Counted from the first letter of the stretch, positions 8,431 through 14,855 are shown. The stretch is DNA of 19,627 nucleotides from an uncultured bacterium (GCA_947364395.1 CANASS010000038.1:1-19627), one strand, 5' to 3'. Made by a program: numbers and translations. Notes: a model not told the origin generated them from the sequence alone.

Positions 8431-9390
8431 TTATCTGGCGATGGTTTGGCTCCGATCCCCCCTTTCTCTGGCCCACCCTCGCTGCTGCAGGTACTCGTTC
8501 CAATCCTTGCCCTGGGCAGGCGTCCGGGTGGACACGGTGTAGCCCTTTGCGGCATACTCCTCCCAGAACTTCTCCGTGGCCTCCCGTCCTGGCCCGTCCG
8601 CATCCAGGCACAGGACAATGTGATTCAGGTGGGGGTTCTCCCGCAGGTAGGTATCCAGCGGCCCTTGGTACAGTCCGCACAGGGCAACGGCGTTGCTGGT
8701 AACCGCCCTATGGAGAGTGCAGAAGCTCATCAGGTCGATGGGGGCCTCGAACACCGCCACCCAATCCAGGGCGGGGTCGCAGGGCAGGCGGAAGGCCACG
8801 CTTTTGTCGCTGCCCACCGCATCCCCCTTGAAGCCAGGGCCATCCAGGTCATAGGTACCGCGCTTGCTGGCGAACACCGGCTTGCCGCTGCCGTCCCGGC
8901 CCACGAACACGCAGTTGTGGTGCAGTGCGTCCTCATACAGCAGCTTGGAGTCGATGAAGCCCCGGATCACCTGGGGCGCGATGCCCCTCTTTTGAAGATA
9001 GGCGAAGACCCGCCGCTGGTCCTGGTTGGGAAGAGGCAGGGAGAACGCGGGCTTTTCCGTCTGCTGGGCCTGTCTGGGGCGCGGGGCGGGAGAATCTCTG
9101 GCGCGGCCTCCGTTGAACTCCAGTAGGTAGTTCACGGCATCCCGGAAATCCTTGTTGCAGAACTCCTGGAGGAATGTAATGGCATCCCCGCCTGTGCCGT
9201 TGGAGTATCGCTTCCAGGTTCGCCGGTCCTTGATGCGGATGCTGTCCATTTCCCTGGTGGTGTGATAGCGGCCGCCCAGCCTCCGGACACTGTAGCCCAG
9301 ATGCTCCAGCAGATCCGGCAGGTCGGTCCCCTTGGCGGTCTCCATCTCCTCGTCTGTGAAACGAAAACCTGGGTCTGTGTTTTGTCTCAT
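8431..9390 (-). CDS. DUF3991/TOPRIM-domain protein (mobile-element primase-like)
   Basis: Protein of 319 residues; ATG at 9390 with AAGGAGG about 12 nt upstream. The N-terminal part (about 15-95) matches the DUF3991 pattern seen in conjugative-element proteins (LLEHLGYSVRRLGGRYH and GGDAITFLQEF). The C-terminal part is a TOPRIM fold: Glu215 in VFEAPIDLMSF and the DxD pair Asp263/Asp265 in LCLDADGPGREA, the metal-binding residues of primases and topoisomerases. There is no N-terminal zinc finger, helicase or polymerase partner in the same chain. It probably acts on DNA in the cytoplasm during transfer or replication of the element. It lies downstream of the RHH gene, separated by a terminator-like hairpin, and upstream of the secreted proteins. 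This gene is the main reason to regard the left 10 kb as mobile-element DNA. Confidence 0.87.
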   Translation of the reverse strand: MRQNTDPGFRFTDEEMETAKGTDLPDLLEHLGYSVRRLGGRYHTTREMDSIRIKDRRTWKRYSNGTGGDAITFLQEFCNKDFRDAVNYLLEFNGGRARDSPAPRPRQAQQTEKPAFSLPLPNQDQRRVFAYLQKRGIAPQVIRGFIDSKLLYEDALHHNCVFVGRDGSGKPVFASKRGTYDLDGPGFKGDAVGSDKSVAFRLPCDPALDWVAVFEAPIDLMSFCTLHRAVTSNAVALCGLYQGPLDTYLRENPHLNHIVLCLDADGPGREATEKFWEEYAAKGYTVSTRTPAQGKDWNEYLQQRGWARERGDRSQTIAR

Positions 9391-9423
9391 TTTTGCAGTT
9401 CACCTCCTTCTGTGAAAACGAAA

Positions 9424-9473
9424 AGCGGCCCCCGGAACATCCCGTTCATTGTTGGGATGCTCTGGGGGCCGCT
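9424..9473 (-). terminator. Strong hairpin between RHH and TOPRIM genes
   Basis: Inverted repeat AGCGGCCCCC (9424-9433) / GGGGGCCGCT (9464-9473), with the inner arms GGAACATCCC and GGGATGCTCT also largely pairing, giving an almost continuous stem of about 20 bp. On the minus strand it is followed by TTTTCGTTTTC. It ends about 34 nt before the TOPRIM start, so it could stop transcripts from the RHH gene or act as an attenuator for the rest of the unit. Confidence 0.8.
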
Positions 9474-9508
9474 CATCTGTTGTTTGGTTGTTGTAGTGCT
9501 GGGGTGGC

Positions 9509-9931
9509 CTACACGGCCTTTTCCTCACCCGACACGCTGGGTTCATCCTCCTCCTGGGGCTGGGGGCCATCCTGGGGTTGCGGGGCCTTACAGGGGCTGA
9601 CACCGGCCTGACGCTCGGCCTCGGCCAGCGCTTCCTCGATCAGTCCCAACACGAACTCCCGCTGGGTGAGCTTCTTGCCGGTGCGGGCAGTTTCCCGTTC
9701 CAGGTGCGCCTTGATCCGCTGGAAAAGGGTTTCCGAGATCTGGAATGCCATCGTGCGAGTTCCATTGGTTGCCATGATTTGTTTCCCTCCATTTTCTTTC
9801 ATCTCAAAGTATTCGAGCAGCAGGTCTGTGATGTACTCAGCGGTGGTCTGGCCCGTCCGCTCCCTGGCCTCGGTGATTTTGCGGTGCAGGTCGAGGTCGA
9901 TGAGCGCACAGAGGTTCTTTTTTTCTGCCAT
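9509..9931 (-). CDS. Tandem ribbon-helix-helix-like DNA-binding protein
   Basis: Protein of 140 residues; ATG at 9931 with AAGGAG 9 nt upstream. An upstream in-frame start would add 26 residues lacking an RBS and is rejected. Two short segments each have the strand-helix-helix pattern of RHH proteins: residues about 5-42 (LCALIDLDLHRKITEARER, then a helix YITDLLLEYF) and about 55-100 (RTMAFQISETLFQRIKAHL, then FVLGLIEEALAEAE). The tail from about 105 is acidic and rich in Pro, Gln and Glu. RHH proteins commonly serve as autoregulators or relaxosome accessory factors in mobile elements. It is the first gene of the minus-strand unit, next to an inverted repeat over its own start region. The RHH reading is by pattern, since no single catalytic residue confirms it. 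Similar proteins may carry unrelated automatic names in databases. Confidence 0.72.
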   Translation of the reverse strand: MAEKKNLCALIDLDLHRKITEARERTGQTTAEYITDLLLEYFEMKENGGKQIMATNGTRTMAFQISETLFQRIKAHLERETARTGKKLTQREFVLGLIEEALAEAERQAGVSPCKAPQPQDGPQPQEEDEPSVSGEEKAV

Positions 9932-9943
9932 GGTGCTGGTCTC

Positions 9944-9966
9944 CTTTCGTCTGATTGCAACGAAAG
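9944..9966. promoter_or_regulatory. Inverted repeat over RHH gene start region (candidate operator)
   Basis: Perfect inverted repeat CTTTCGT (9944-9950) and ACGAAAG (9960-9966) with a 9-bp spacer. One arm overlaps the candidate -10 box and the other overlaps the AAGGAG ribosome binding site of the RHH gene. In the transcript the same arms could pair and occlude the RBS. It is a good candidate autoregulation site, as DNA operator or RNA hairpin. Confidence 0.5.
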
Positions 9967-9970
9967 TATA
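9965..9970 (-). promoter_or_regulatory. Candidate -10 box of the mobile-element unit
   Basis: TATACT on the minus strand, 34 nt before the RHH start codon. The matching -35 region (TAGCTT, 17 nt away) is poor, which would fit a regulated promoter. Identified by motif only. Confidence 0.38.
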
Positions 9971-10064
9971 CCCAAAAGGCATGGCGAAAGCTATTACCAA
10001 TACCACCAAGGAACCACAGACAGACTAAGCATAAGCACCAATCTGAACAGTGAGAAAGCAAAAA

Positions 10065-10113
10065 GGGCCGCCCACGGTCTGCCAGCGAAAAACTGACAGG
10101 CTGTGAGCGGCCC
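10065..10113. terminator. Large hairpin at the start of the mobile-element unit
   Basis: Imperfect inverted repeat with outer arms GGGCCGC (10065-10071) and GCGGCCC (10107-10113) and partly matching inner arms (CACGGTCTG / CAGGCTGTG). U-rich sequence follows on both strands (CTCTTTTT on plus, CCTTTTTGC on minus). It could terminate in both directions and insulate the unit from neighbouring DNA. Confidence 0.65.
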
Positions 10114-10276
10114 ATTCTCTTTTTGGAACGCTTGAGAGTTCGAAACGTGTGGAATACCAGAAACTCCCAAAACCAGCGAATTTGCATCTCTGGCACGTTA
10201 TTTTTATTTTACGCTCCCTTATTTTAGAAGCTCCCTCTTATTGTTCCGGTTTTCTTTCTGTTTTTCTTTTTATAGG

Positions 10277-10309
10277 CAAAAATCCCGCACCGAAGTGCGG
10301 GATTTTTGC
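10277..10309 (-). terminator. Terminator of the serine tRNA transcript
   Basis: Perfect hairpin AAAAATCCCGCAC - loop CGAA - GTGCGGGATTTTT, giving a GC stem followed by U5 on either strand. It lies 25 nt beyond the 3' end of tRNA-Ser(GCT) on the minus strand and so ends the tRNA operon. Confidence 0.9.
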
Positions 10310-10334
10310 TTGCATCTTTTTTGTCAATGCAACT

Positions 10335-10425
10335 TGGCGCGGAAGGAGGGATTTGAACCCTCGCACGGTTTTACCCGCCTACTCCCTTAGCAGGGGAGCC
10401 CCTTCGGCCACTTGGGTACTTCCGC
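10335..10425 (-). tRNA. tRNA-Ser (anticodon GCT)
   Basis: Class II tRNA on the minus strand. The acceptor stem GCGGAAG pairs with CTTCCGC, the discriminator is G and CCA is encoded. The anticodon arm CTCCC-CTGCTAA-GGGAG gives anticodon GCT (reads AGC/AGU). A long variable arm precedes the T arm GAGGGTTCAAATCCCTC, as expected for serine tRNA. It is the second gene of the pair, 35 nt downstream of tRNA-Ser(TGA). Confidence 0.97.
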
Positions 10426-10460
10426 GTGTCGAAAAACATCGAAATGATGAAATTGTAACC

Positions 10461-10547
10461 TGGCGGAGAGAGTGGGATTCGAACCCACGGCCCTTGCGGG
10501 TCACCGGTTTTCAAGACCGGCTCCTTAAACCACTCGGACATCTCTCC
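10461..10547 (-). tRNA. tRNA-Ser (anticodon TGA)
   Basis: Minus-strand class II tRNA. The acceptor stem GGAGAGA pairs with TCTCTCC, with G discriminator and encoded CCA. The anticodon arm CCGGT-CTTGAAA-ACCGG gives anticodon TGA (reads UCA and related). It has a long variable arm and the T loop GTTCGAAT. It is the first gene of the tRNA pair, about 20 nt from the predicted transcription start. Confidence 0.97.
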
Positions 10548-10576
10548 TCATTGAAAGCCGTCCAAACACAAGCCTT

Positions 10577-10605
10577 ATTTTAGCACACCGCATTTCATTT
10601 GTCAA
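10577..10605 (-). promoter_or_regulatory. Sigma-A promoter of the tRNA pair
   Basis: Minus strand TTGACA (10605-10600), 17-nt spacer, TAAAAT (10582-10577), preceded by an extended TGC. Near-consensus, directly upstream of tRNA-Ser(TGA). Confidence 0.88.
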
Positions 10606-10690
10606 CGCAAAAATTCCGACTCCGTGCACAGAAAGGGACAACACCACAAGAGAACCCCCGGTGGGTAGAACAGCCCGGGGAGGTGACAGG

Positions 10691-10927
10691 ATGGAGAGCA
10701 TCATCGCGGCGGCGCTGGCTTTAGCGGGAACGCTGGCGGGGAGCTATTTTGCCAACCGCAGGTCCAGTGCCCTTATTGCCTACCGCCTGGAGGCGCTGGA
10801 GAAAAAAGTGGAGGCCCACAATAACCTGGTGGAGCGGATGTACCAGGTGGAGGAGCGCACAGAGCTCCAGGAGGAAAAATTGAAGGTGGTCAACCACCGG
10901 CTCCAGGACCTGGAGCGAAGCGCTTGA
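10691..10927 (+). CDS. Small membrane-anchored coiled-coil protein
   Basis: Protein of 78 residues. The ATG at 10691 is chosen because GGGGAGG lies 7 nt upstream; an upstream GTG at 10661 has no such site. Residues about 3-22 form one hydrophobic helix (IIAAALALAGTLAGSYF), followed by a basic stretch. A charged amphipathic coiled coil then runs to the end (RLEALEKKVEAHNNLVERM, then a second heptad block). The build recalls small phage-type XhlA/holin accessory proteins, but also many uncharacterised Clostridia proteins, and no phage genes are near. It is monocistronic, with its own strong terminator 5 nt after the stop. Function unknown. Confidence 0.75.
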   Translation: MESIIAAALALAGTLAGSYFANRRSSALIAYRLEALEKKVEAHNNLVERMYQVEERTELQEEKLKVVNHRLQDLERSA

Positions 10928-10932
10928 CAGAC

Positions 10933-10969
10933 AGGACCCCGCCGCGCAGCGCGGCGGGGTCCTCTTTTT
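10933..10969 (+). terminator. Intrinsic terminator of the small coiled-coil gene
   Basis: GC-rich inverted repeat (AGGACCCCGCCGC / GCGGCGGGGTCCT, loop GCAGC) followed by C and TTTTT on the plus strand, immediately after the stop codon. Confidence 0.93.
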
Positions 10970-11028
10970 GATTTCCGTTCAGCCATGTCCCGCAAGCGGG
11001 CTGATCTGTTCCCGTCGGAGGGGCCCCC

Positions 11029-11703
11029 TCAGTTCGAGGGCATGATGGAGGCGATGGACATGGCGAAATTGCTGATGGGCATGGTCTGGAGCACCACCCG
11101 GCCCGGGCCGGTGACCACGGTATTGAACAGCCCTTCGCCGCCGAACAGCACGTTCTTGATCCCCTTCACCGATTTCACATCCACTGTACAGGTGGCGTCC
11201 AGCATGGCCAGGTTGCCGGTATCCACCACGATCTGCTGACCCGGCTGAAGGGTGTATTCCACGGCGGAACCGTCGATCTCTAAGAACGCGGTGCCGTGGC
11301 CGCTGAGCTTCTGCAAAATGAAGCCCTCACCGCCGAAGAAGCCCGCCGCCGCCTTTTTCTGAAAGAATATGGACAGATCCACCCCGGACTCCGAGGCCAA
11401 AAAGCCCGACTTCTGCACCACAATGGGGTGCTGGGGGTCGATATCCACCGCCCGGATGGAGCCGGGAAAACTGGAGGCAAAGGCGATCATGCCCGGGCCG
11501 CCCCGGGCGGTATAGACATTCTGGAACATGGACTCCCCGGAGAACATCCGGCCAAAGGCCTTGCCCAGGCCCCCAGCGCTGGTCTGCATCTCCATGTTGG
11601 GCGACATCCACACCATGGACCCCTTTTCGGTAATCATGGACTCGTTGGCCTCCACGTCGCAGATGACCACCGGCATGGGCTCGCCTGTGATATTGTAGCG
11701 CAT
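11029..11703 (-). CDS. AIM24 family protein (TIGR00266-like)
   Basis: Protein of 224 residues; ATG at 11703 with GGAGG 7 nt upstream. The sequence has the beta-rich, glycine-studded pattern of the AIM24/TIGR00266 family. Landmarks are SMVWMSPNMEMQTSAGG near residue 30, the repeated FGGEGF / FGGEGLFNTVVTGPG motifs, and a hydrophobic C-terminus (TMPISNFAMSIASIM). Bacterial members are cytoplasmic or peripheral beta-sandwich proteins with no agreed biochemical role; the name comes from a mitochondrial relative. No signal peptide is visible. It lies downstream of glycogen phosphorylase on the same strand, but its own promoter lies between them inside a hairpin, so it is probably transcribed separately. 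Family call confident, function open. Confidence 0.9.
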   Translation of the reverse strand: MRYNITGEPMPVVICDVEANESMITEKGSMVWMSPNMEMQTSAGGLGKAFGRMFSGESMFQNVYTARGGPGMIAFASSFPGSIRAVDIDPQHPIVVQKSGFLASESGVDLSIFFQKKAAAGFFGGEGFILQKLSGHGTAFLEIDGSAVEYTLQPGQQIVVDTGNLAMLDATCTVDVKSVKGIKNVLFGGEGLFNTVVTGPGRVVLQTMPISNFAMSIASIMPSN

Positions 11704-11742
11704 AGGTATCCCTCCTGCTCTTTTTTTTGCGGAGGGACAGAA

Positions 11743-11783
11743 CGCCGCCCTCCCAGGACAGTATACACCCTGGGAGGGCGGCG
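11743..11783 (-). terminator. Perfect 15-bp hairpin after glycogen phosphorylase
   Basis: CGCCGCCCTCCCAGG (11743-11757) and its exact complement (11769-11783) around an 11-nt loop, 12 nt past the phosphorylase stop. The sequence after it on the minus strand (TTCTGT) is only weakly U-rich. Termination is likely but not textbook, and the same DNA contains a promoter for the next gene. Confidence 0.72.
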
Positions 11784-11788
11784 CGCAA
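11760..11788 (-). promoter_or_regulatory. Candidate promoter for the AIM24 gene, inside the hairpin
   Basis: Minus strand TTGCGC (11788-11783), 17-nt spacer, TATACT (11765-11760). The -10 box lies in the loop and the spacer forms one arm of the perfect inverted repeat at 11743-11783. Confidence 0.55.
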
Positions 11789-11795
11789 TTTAAGA

Positions 11796-14114
11796 TTATT
11801 TTAAATGCCAGATATCCCTGTTGTACTGGGCGATGGTCCTGTCGCTGGAGAAGAACCCGCTGCGGGCGGTGTTCACCAGCATCTTCCGGGCCCAGAAGGG
11901 TTTGTCTCCGTAGTCGTGGATGGCCCGGTCCCGGGCGGCGATATAGCTCTCCACGTCCAGCAGGGACATGAACCAGTCCTTGCCGGTGATATCGGTCCAC
12001 AGGGCCTTCAGGGCGTCCCCGTCCCCGTACTGGGTGAGGACCGGGTCAAGCAGGAAGTCCACCAGGGGCTTCACGTCCGGGCGCTGGTAGTAGATGGCGG
12101 ACTGGTAGCCCAGCTTGGAATCCCGGGCCTTCTGCTCGTACAGCTCGATGATCCAGTTGCTGGACGCGCCGAAGCTGTAGATGTTGTCCGGCCCCACCAG
12201 GTCGGCGATCTCCACGTTGGCCCCGTCACGGGTGCCCAGGGTGATGGCCCCATTGGCCATGAATTTCATGTTGCCGGTGCCGCTGGCCTCCTTGGAGGCC
12301 AGGGAGATCTGCTCGGAGATGTCGCAGGCGGGGATAAGCTTTTCCGCCCAGGACACATTGTAATTCTCCACCATCACCACCTGGAGCCAGGGACGGACCT
12401 GGGGGTCGTTCTCGATGAGCTGGCGCAGGGAGAGAATCAGGTGGATGATGTGCTTGGCCATCACATAGGCGGGGGCCGCCTTGGCGCCGAAGATCACGGT
12501 GACGGGCCGCTCCGGAATCCTGCCCGCCTTGATGTCCAGGTACTTGCGGATGACATACAAGGCGTTCATCTGCTGACGCTTATACTCGTGGAGCCGCTTC
12601 ACCTGGATATCGAACACGGACTCGGGGTCCATCTCAATGCCCTGGGTCCGGCGCAGCTCCTGGGCCAGCGCCCGCTTGTTGTCCGCCTTGATGGCCGTCA
12701 TTTTGTCCAGCACGGAGGCGTCGTTGTAGAAGTCCATCAGCTTGTTCAGCCGGTTGGGATCGGTGCGCCACTCCCGGCCCACGCACTGGTCCAGCAGGGA
12801 GGCCAGCTCGGGATTGCACACCTCCAGCCAGCGCCGCAGGGTGACGCCGTTGGTCTTGTTGTTGAACTTCTCCGGGTAGATGTCGTGGAAATGCTTCAGC
12901 TCGGAGCCTTTGAGGATGTCGGTGTGGAGGGCTGCCACGCCGTTGACGGAGTAGCCGTAGTGGATGTCCAGGTGGGCCATGTGGACGGTCTCGCTGACCA
13001 CAATTTTGCCGTCCTTGCCGGTGTGCTCCTGGGTCTGGATGATGCCCACCGCAGGGTCGGGATGGGCGGCCCGGGCCCGCCGGTCCAGCTCCCGGAGGAT
13101 GGGCACCAGCTGGGGGGCCACCTTCTCGATGAAGGACAGGGGCCATTTCTCCAGGGCCTCAGCCAGGATGGTGTGGTTGGTGTAGGCGCAGGTCTTGGCC
13201 ACCTGCTCCACCGCCTCGTCCATGGTGAGGCCTCGGTCCACCAGCAGGCGGACCAGCTCGGGGATGACCATGGAGGGGTGGGTGTCGTTGATCTGGATCA
13301 CCACGTGCTCGCTGATGGAATGGGGATCAAAGCCCCGCTGCCCCAGCTCCCGCAGCACCAGCTGGGCCCCGGCGGACACCATGAAATACTGCTGGTACAC
13401 CCGGAGCAGCCGCCCGGCCTCGTCGCTGTCGTCGGGGTAGAGGAAGGAGGTGAGCCGGGCGGGCAGGTCGGTCTTGTCAAAGTCGATGCCCTCGGCGGGG
13501 GCGGGGGCGGGATGCTCCACGTCGAACAGGTGGAGGCGGTTGGCAATGCCGGTGTGGGCGCCGGGGACGGCGATGTCGAACAGCTTCGCCTTCACCGGCC
13601 CGAAGCCGAAGGGCACCTCGAACTCCGCCCCGGTGGGAATGAGCCAGCTCTCGTCCTCAATCCAGGGGTTGGGATACTCGCTCTGCTTGTTGTGGGAGAG
13701 CTTCTGCTCAAACAGGCCGTAGTGGTAGTTGAGGCCCACGCCGTCGCCGGGCAGGCCCAGGGCGGCGATGGAGTCCAGGAAGCAGGCCGCCAGCCGGCCC
13801 AGGCCGCCGTTGCCCAGAGAGGGCTCGGGCTCCTGCTCCTCGATGGCGGGCAGGGACTTGCCCCAGCCGGCCAGGGCCTCCTTCACCTGGTCAAAGACGC
13901 CCAGGGCCAGCAGATTATTGCTCAGCAGCTTGCCGATGAGAAATTCGGCGGAGAAGTAGTACAGCTTGCGCTCCCCGGCGGGAGCGGGGCGGGCCTGGGA
14001 CAGCTCCTGGGTGAGCTGGAGGAGCACATGATACAGCTCCTGGTGGCTGCACTGGGCGGGCTCCTTATGATACTTGGCCTGGGCCAGCTCCTCAATCCGT
14101 TGTTTCACGTCCAT
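11796..14114 (-). CDS. glgP: Glycogen/alpha-glucan phosphorylase
   Basis: Protein of 772 residues, GT35 family. It releases glucose-1-phosphate from alpha-1,4-glucans using pyridoxal phosphate. ATG at 14114 with AGGAG 7 nt upstream. Landmarks in order: KLYYFSAEFLIGKLL near residue 50; SLGNGGLGRLAACFLDS near 100; INDTHPSMVIPELVRLL near 270; NGVAALHTDILKG near 385; KFNNKTNGVTLRRWL near 415; and the signature EASGTGNMKFMANG with the cofactor Lys617, followed by GTRDGANVEI. The length is slightly below the usual 790-840 but typical of short clostridial forms, and no core motif is missing. No other glycogen gene is adjacent. It has a good promoter (14221-14249), a structured leader of about 100 nt and a hairpin at its end, so it is probably a single-gene transcript. 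Confidence 0.97.
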   Translation of the reverse strand: MDVKQRIEELAQAKYHKEPAQCSHQELYHVLLQLTQELSQARPAPAGERKLYYFSAEFLIGKLLSNNLLALGVFDQVKEALAGWGKSLPAIEEQEPEPSLGNGGLGRLAACFLDSIAALGLPGDGVGLNYHYGLFEQKLSHNKQSEYPNPWIEDESWLIPTGAEFEVPFGFGPVKAKLFDIAVPGAHTGIANRLHLFDVEHPAPAPAEGIDFDKTDLPARLTSFLYPDDSDEAGRLLRVYQQYFMVSAGAQLVLRELGQRGFDPHSISEHVVIQINDTHPSMVIPELVRLLVDRGLTMDEAVEQVAKTCAYTNHTILAEALEKWPLSFIEKVAPQLVPILRELDRRARAAHPDPAVGIIQTQEHTGKDGKIVVSETVHMAHLDIHYGYSVNGVAALHTDILKGSELKHFHDIYPEKFNNKTNGVTLRRWLEVCNPELASLLDQCVGREWRTDPNRLNKLMDFYNDASVLDKMTAIKADNKRALAQELRRTQGIEMDPESVFDIQVKRLHEYKRQQMNALYVIRKYLDIKAGRIPERPVTVIFGAKAAPAYVMAKHIIHLILSLRQLIENDPQVRPWLQVVMVENYNVSWAEKLIPACDISEQISLASKEASGTGNMKFMANGAITLGTRDGANVEIADLVGPDNIYSFGASSNWIIELYEQKARDSKLGYQSAIYYQRPDVKPLVDFLLDPVLTQYGDGDALKALWTDITGKDWFMSLLDVESYIAARDRAIHDYGDKPFWARKMLVNTARSGFFSSDRTIAQYNRDIWHLK

Positions 14115-14174
14115 ATATGTTCTCCTTTCAAATCCGAAGTGACCGCCCCCCGGGCGGCGGGTCTGAAAACGTTA

Positions 14175-14210
14175 CCAGTCAAGGAACTGGAAGGGGTTTC
14201 CCGCTTCCAG
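14175..14210 (-). promoter_or_regulatory. Overlapping hairpins in glycogen phosphorylase leader
   Basis: The predicted transcript begins just before CTGGAAG (14210-14204), which pairs with CTTCCAG (14193-14187). The end of that arm (CCAGT, 14190-14186) can instead pair with ACTGG (14179-14175). The two stems share bases and cannot form together. It may simply be a 5' stabilising hairpin. Confidence 0.4.
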
Positions 14211-14220
14211 CCTCACGGAA

Positions 14221-14249
14221 AGTATATCCCGCTTTGCCCGTTTCGTCAA
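14221..14249 (-). promoter_or_regulatory. Sigma-A promoter of glycogen phosphorylase
   Basis: Minus strand TTGACG (14249-14244), exactly 17-nt spacer, TATACT (14226-14221). The predicted start near 14214 gives a leader of about 100 nt before the ATG at 14114. Confidence 0.82.
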
Positions 14250-14333
14250 AGGTTTTATAGACAAAAATACGGAGTTTTTCCGGCCTGTTTCGGGCACAAC
14301 TTATGAAAAAGGGAGGGGAAATACCCCCGGTTG

Positions 14334-14855
14334 TCACATTTTTCCGTTTTCTGCCTGGGGACAGGCTCCCTCCACCGCCAGTGTCCCCCCGCAGGCGCAG
14401 CGGTAGCGCTCCGGGTGGTCCACCAGGGGGGAGCGCTTCATCCGGGGGATGCGCCGCCCGCACCGGGCGCACACCACCCAATAGCGCACCGGGCGGTCGT
14501 CCTCAATGCCCAGCTTGTCGTAATTGTCCGTCCGCCGGATGTGGTAGCCGTAGGCCTCGTTCATCCGCTGGGCGTAACCCTTCCAGCGGGCCCCGTGGTT
14601 GGAGCAGCCCCAGCAGGTGTGGAGCACCTCGTGGGCCAGCACCTGGAGGACGGCCTCCTCCCGGCCCTCCTCCGCCAGCTTGGCGGACAGCTCGATGGTA
14701 TAGCGGCCCTCCCGGCGGATGCAGCAGCCGAACCGGGTCCGGGCCCGGCGGTTCAGCCGGACCTGGGGGCAGATGTCCCGGGAGACGGGGATTTTGACGG
14801 CCCTGGCCTGGGCCACGGCCAGGGCCAGCAGGCCGTCAATGTAGGCTTGGGTCAT
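14334..14855 (-). CDS. SprT-like zinc metallopeptidase-domain protein
   Basis: Protein of 173 residues; ATG at 14855, AAGGAG about 10 nt upstream. The zinc-peptidase motif is complete: His75-Glu76 and His79 in AHEVLHTCWGC, with a third likely ligand His87 in SNHGARWKGY, the SprT order. A C-terminal zinc ribbon uses Cys129, Cys132, Cys153 and Cys155. SprT-domain proteins include the DNA-protein-crosslink protease Spartan; small bacterial members are cytoplasmic and poorly studied. It is the last gene of a three-gene operon (exporter, sfsA, this gene), starting 16 nt after the sfsA stop. A weak G4/C4 hairpin with TTTTT follows the stop. Domain call firm; substrate unknown. Confidence 0.88.
   Translation of the reverse strand: MTQAYIDGLLALAVAQARAVKIPVSRDICPQVRLNRRARTRFGCCIRREGRYTIELSAKLAEEGREEAVLQVLAHEVLHTCWGCSNHGARWKGYAQRMNEAYGYHIRRTDNYDKLGIEDDRPVRYWVVCARCGRRIPRMKRSPLVDHPERYRCACGGTLAVEGACPQAENGKM

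Larger units (their letters stand above)
9932..10334. other. Gene-free segment between mobile-element unit and serine tRNAs
   Basis: About 400 bp with no credible gene on either strand. It holds the candidate promoter and operator of the RHH gene, a TGGT-rich stretch on the minus strand (about 9992-10020), a large hairpin (10065-10113), an AT-rich stretch (about 10195-10275) and the tRNA terminator (10277-10309). This is where an element end, or an origin of transfer, would be expected. I see no repeat of the tRNA 3' end here and no integrase. Confidence 0.5.

Noticed and set aside
9837..10196. Minus-strand open frame of 119 codons overlapping the RHH start region
   Set aside because: It overlaps the RHH gene in another frame and crosses the hairpin and operator; no RBS or motif.
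10149..10583. Plus-strand open frame of 144 codons over the tRNA genes
   Set aside because: It runs antisense through both serine tRNAs and the terminator; phrases such as WRREWDSNPRP are the known artefact of translating tRNA DNA.
11805..14306. Plus-strand open frame of 833 codons opposite glgP
   Set aside because: Antisense shadow of a clear glycogen phosphorylase; composition is dominated by Gly, Leu, Val and His with no family motif.
14310..14333. Weak hairpin with TTTTT after the SprT-like gene
   Set aside because: Stem of only four to five G-C pairs; plausible terminator but not strong enough to call.
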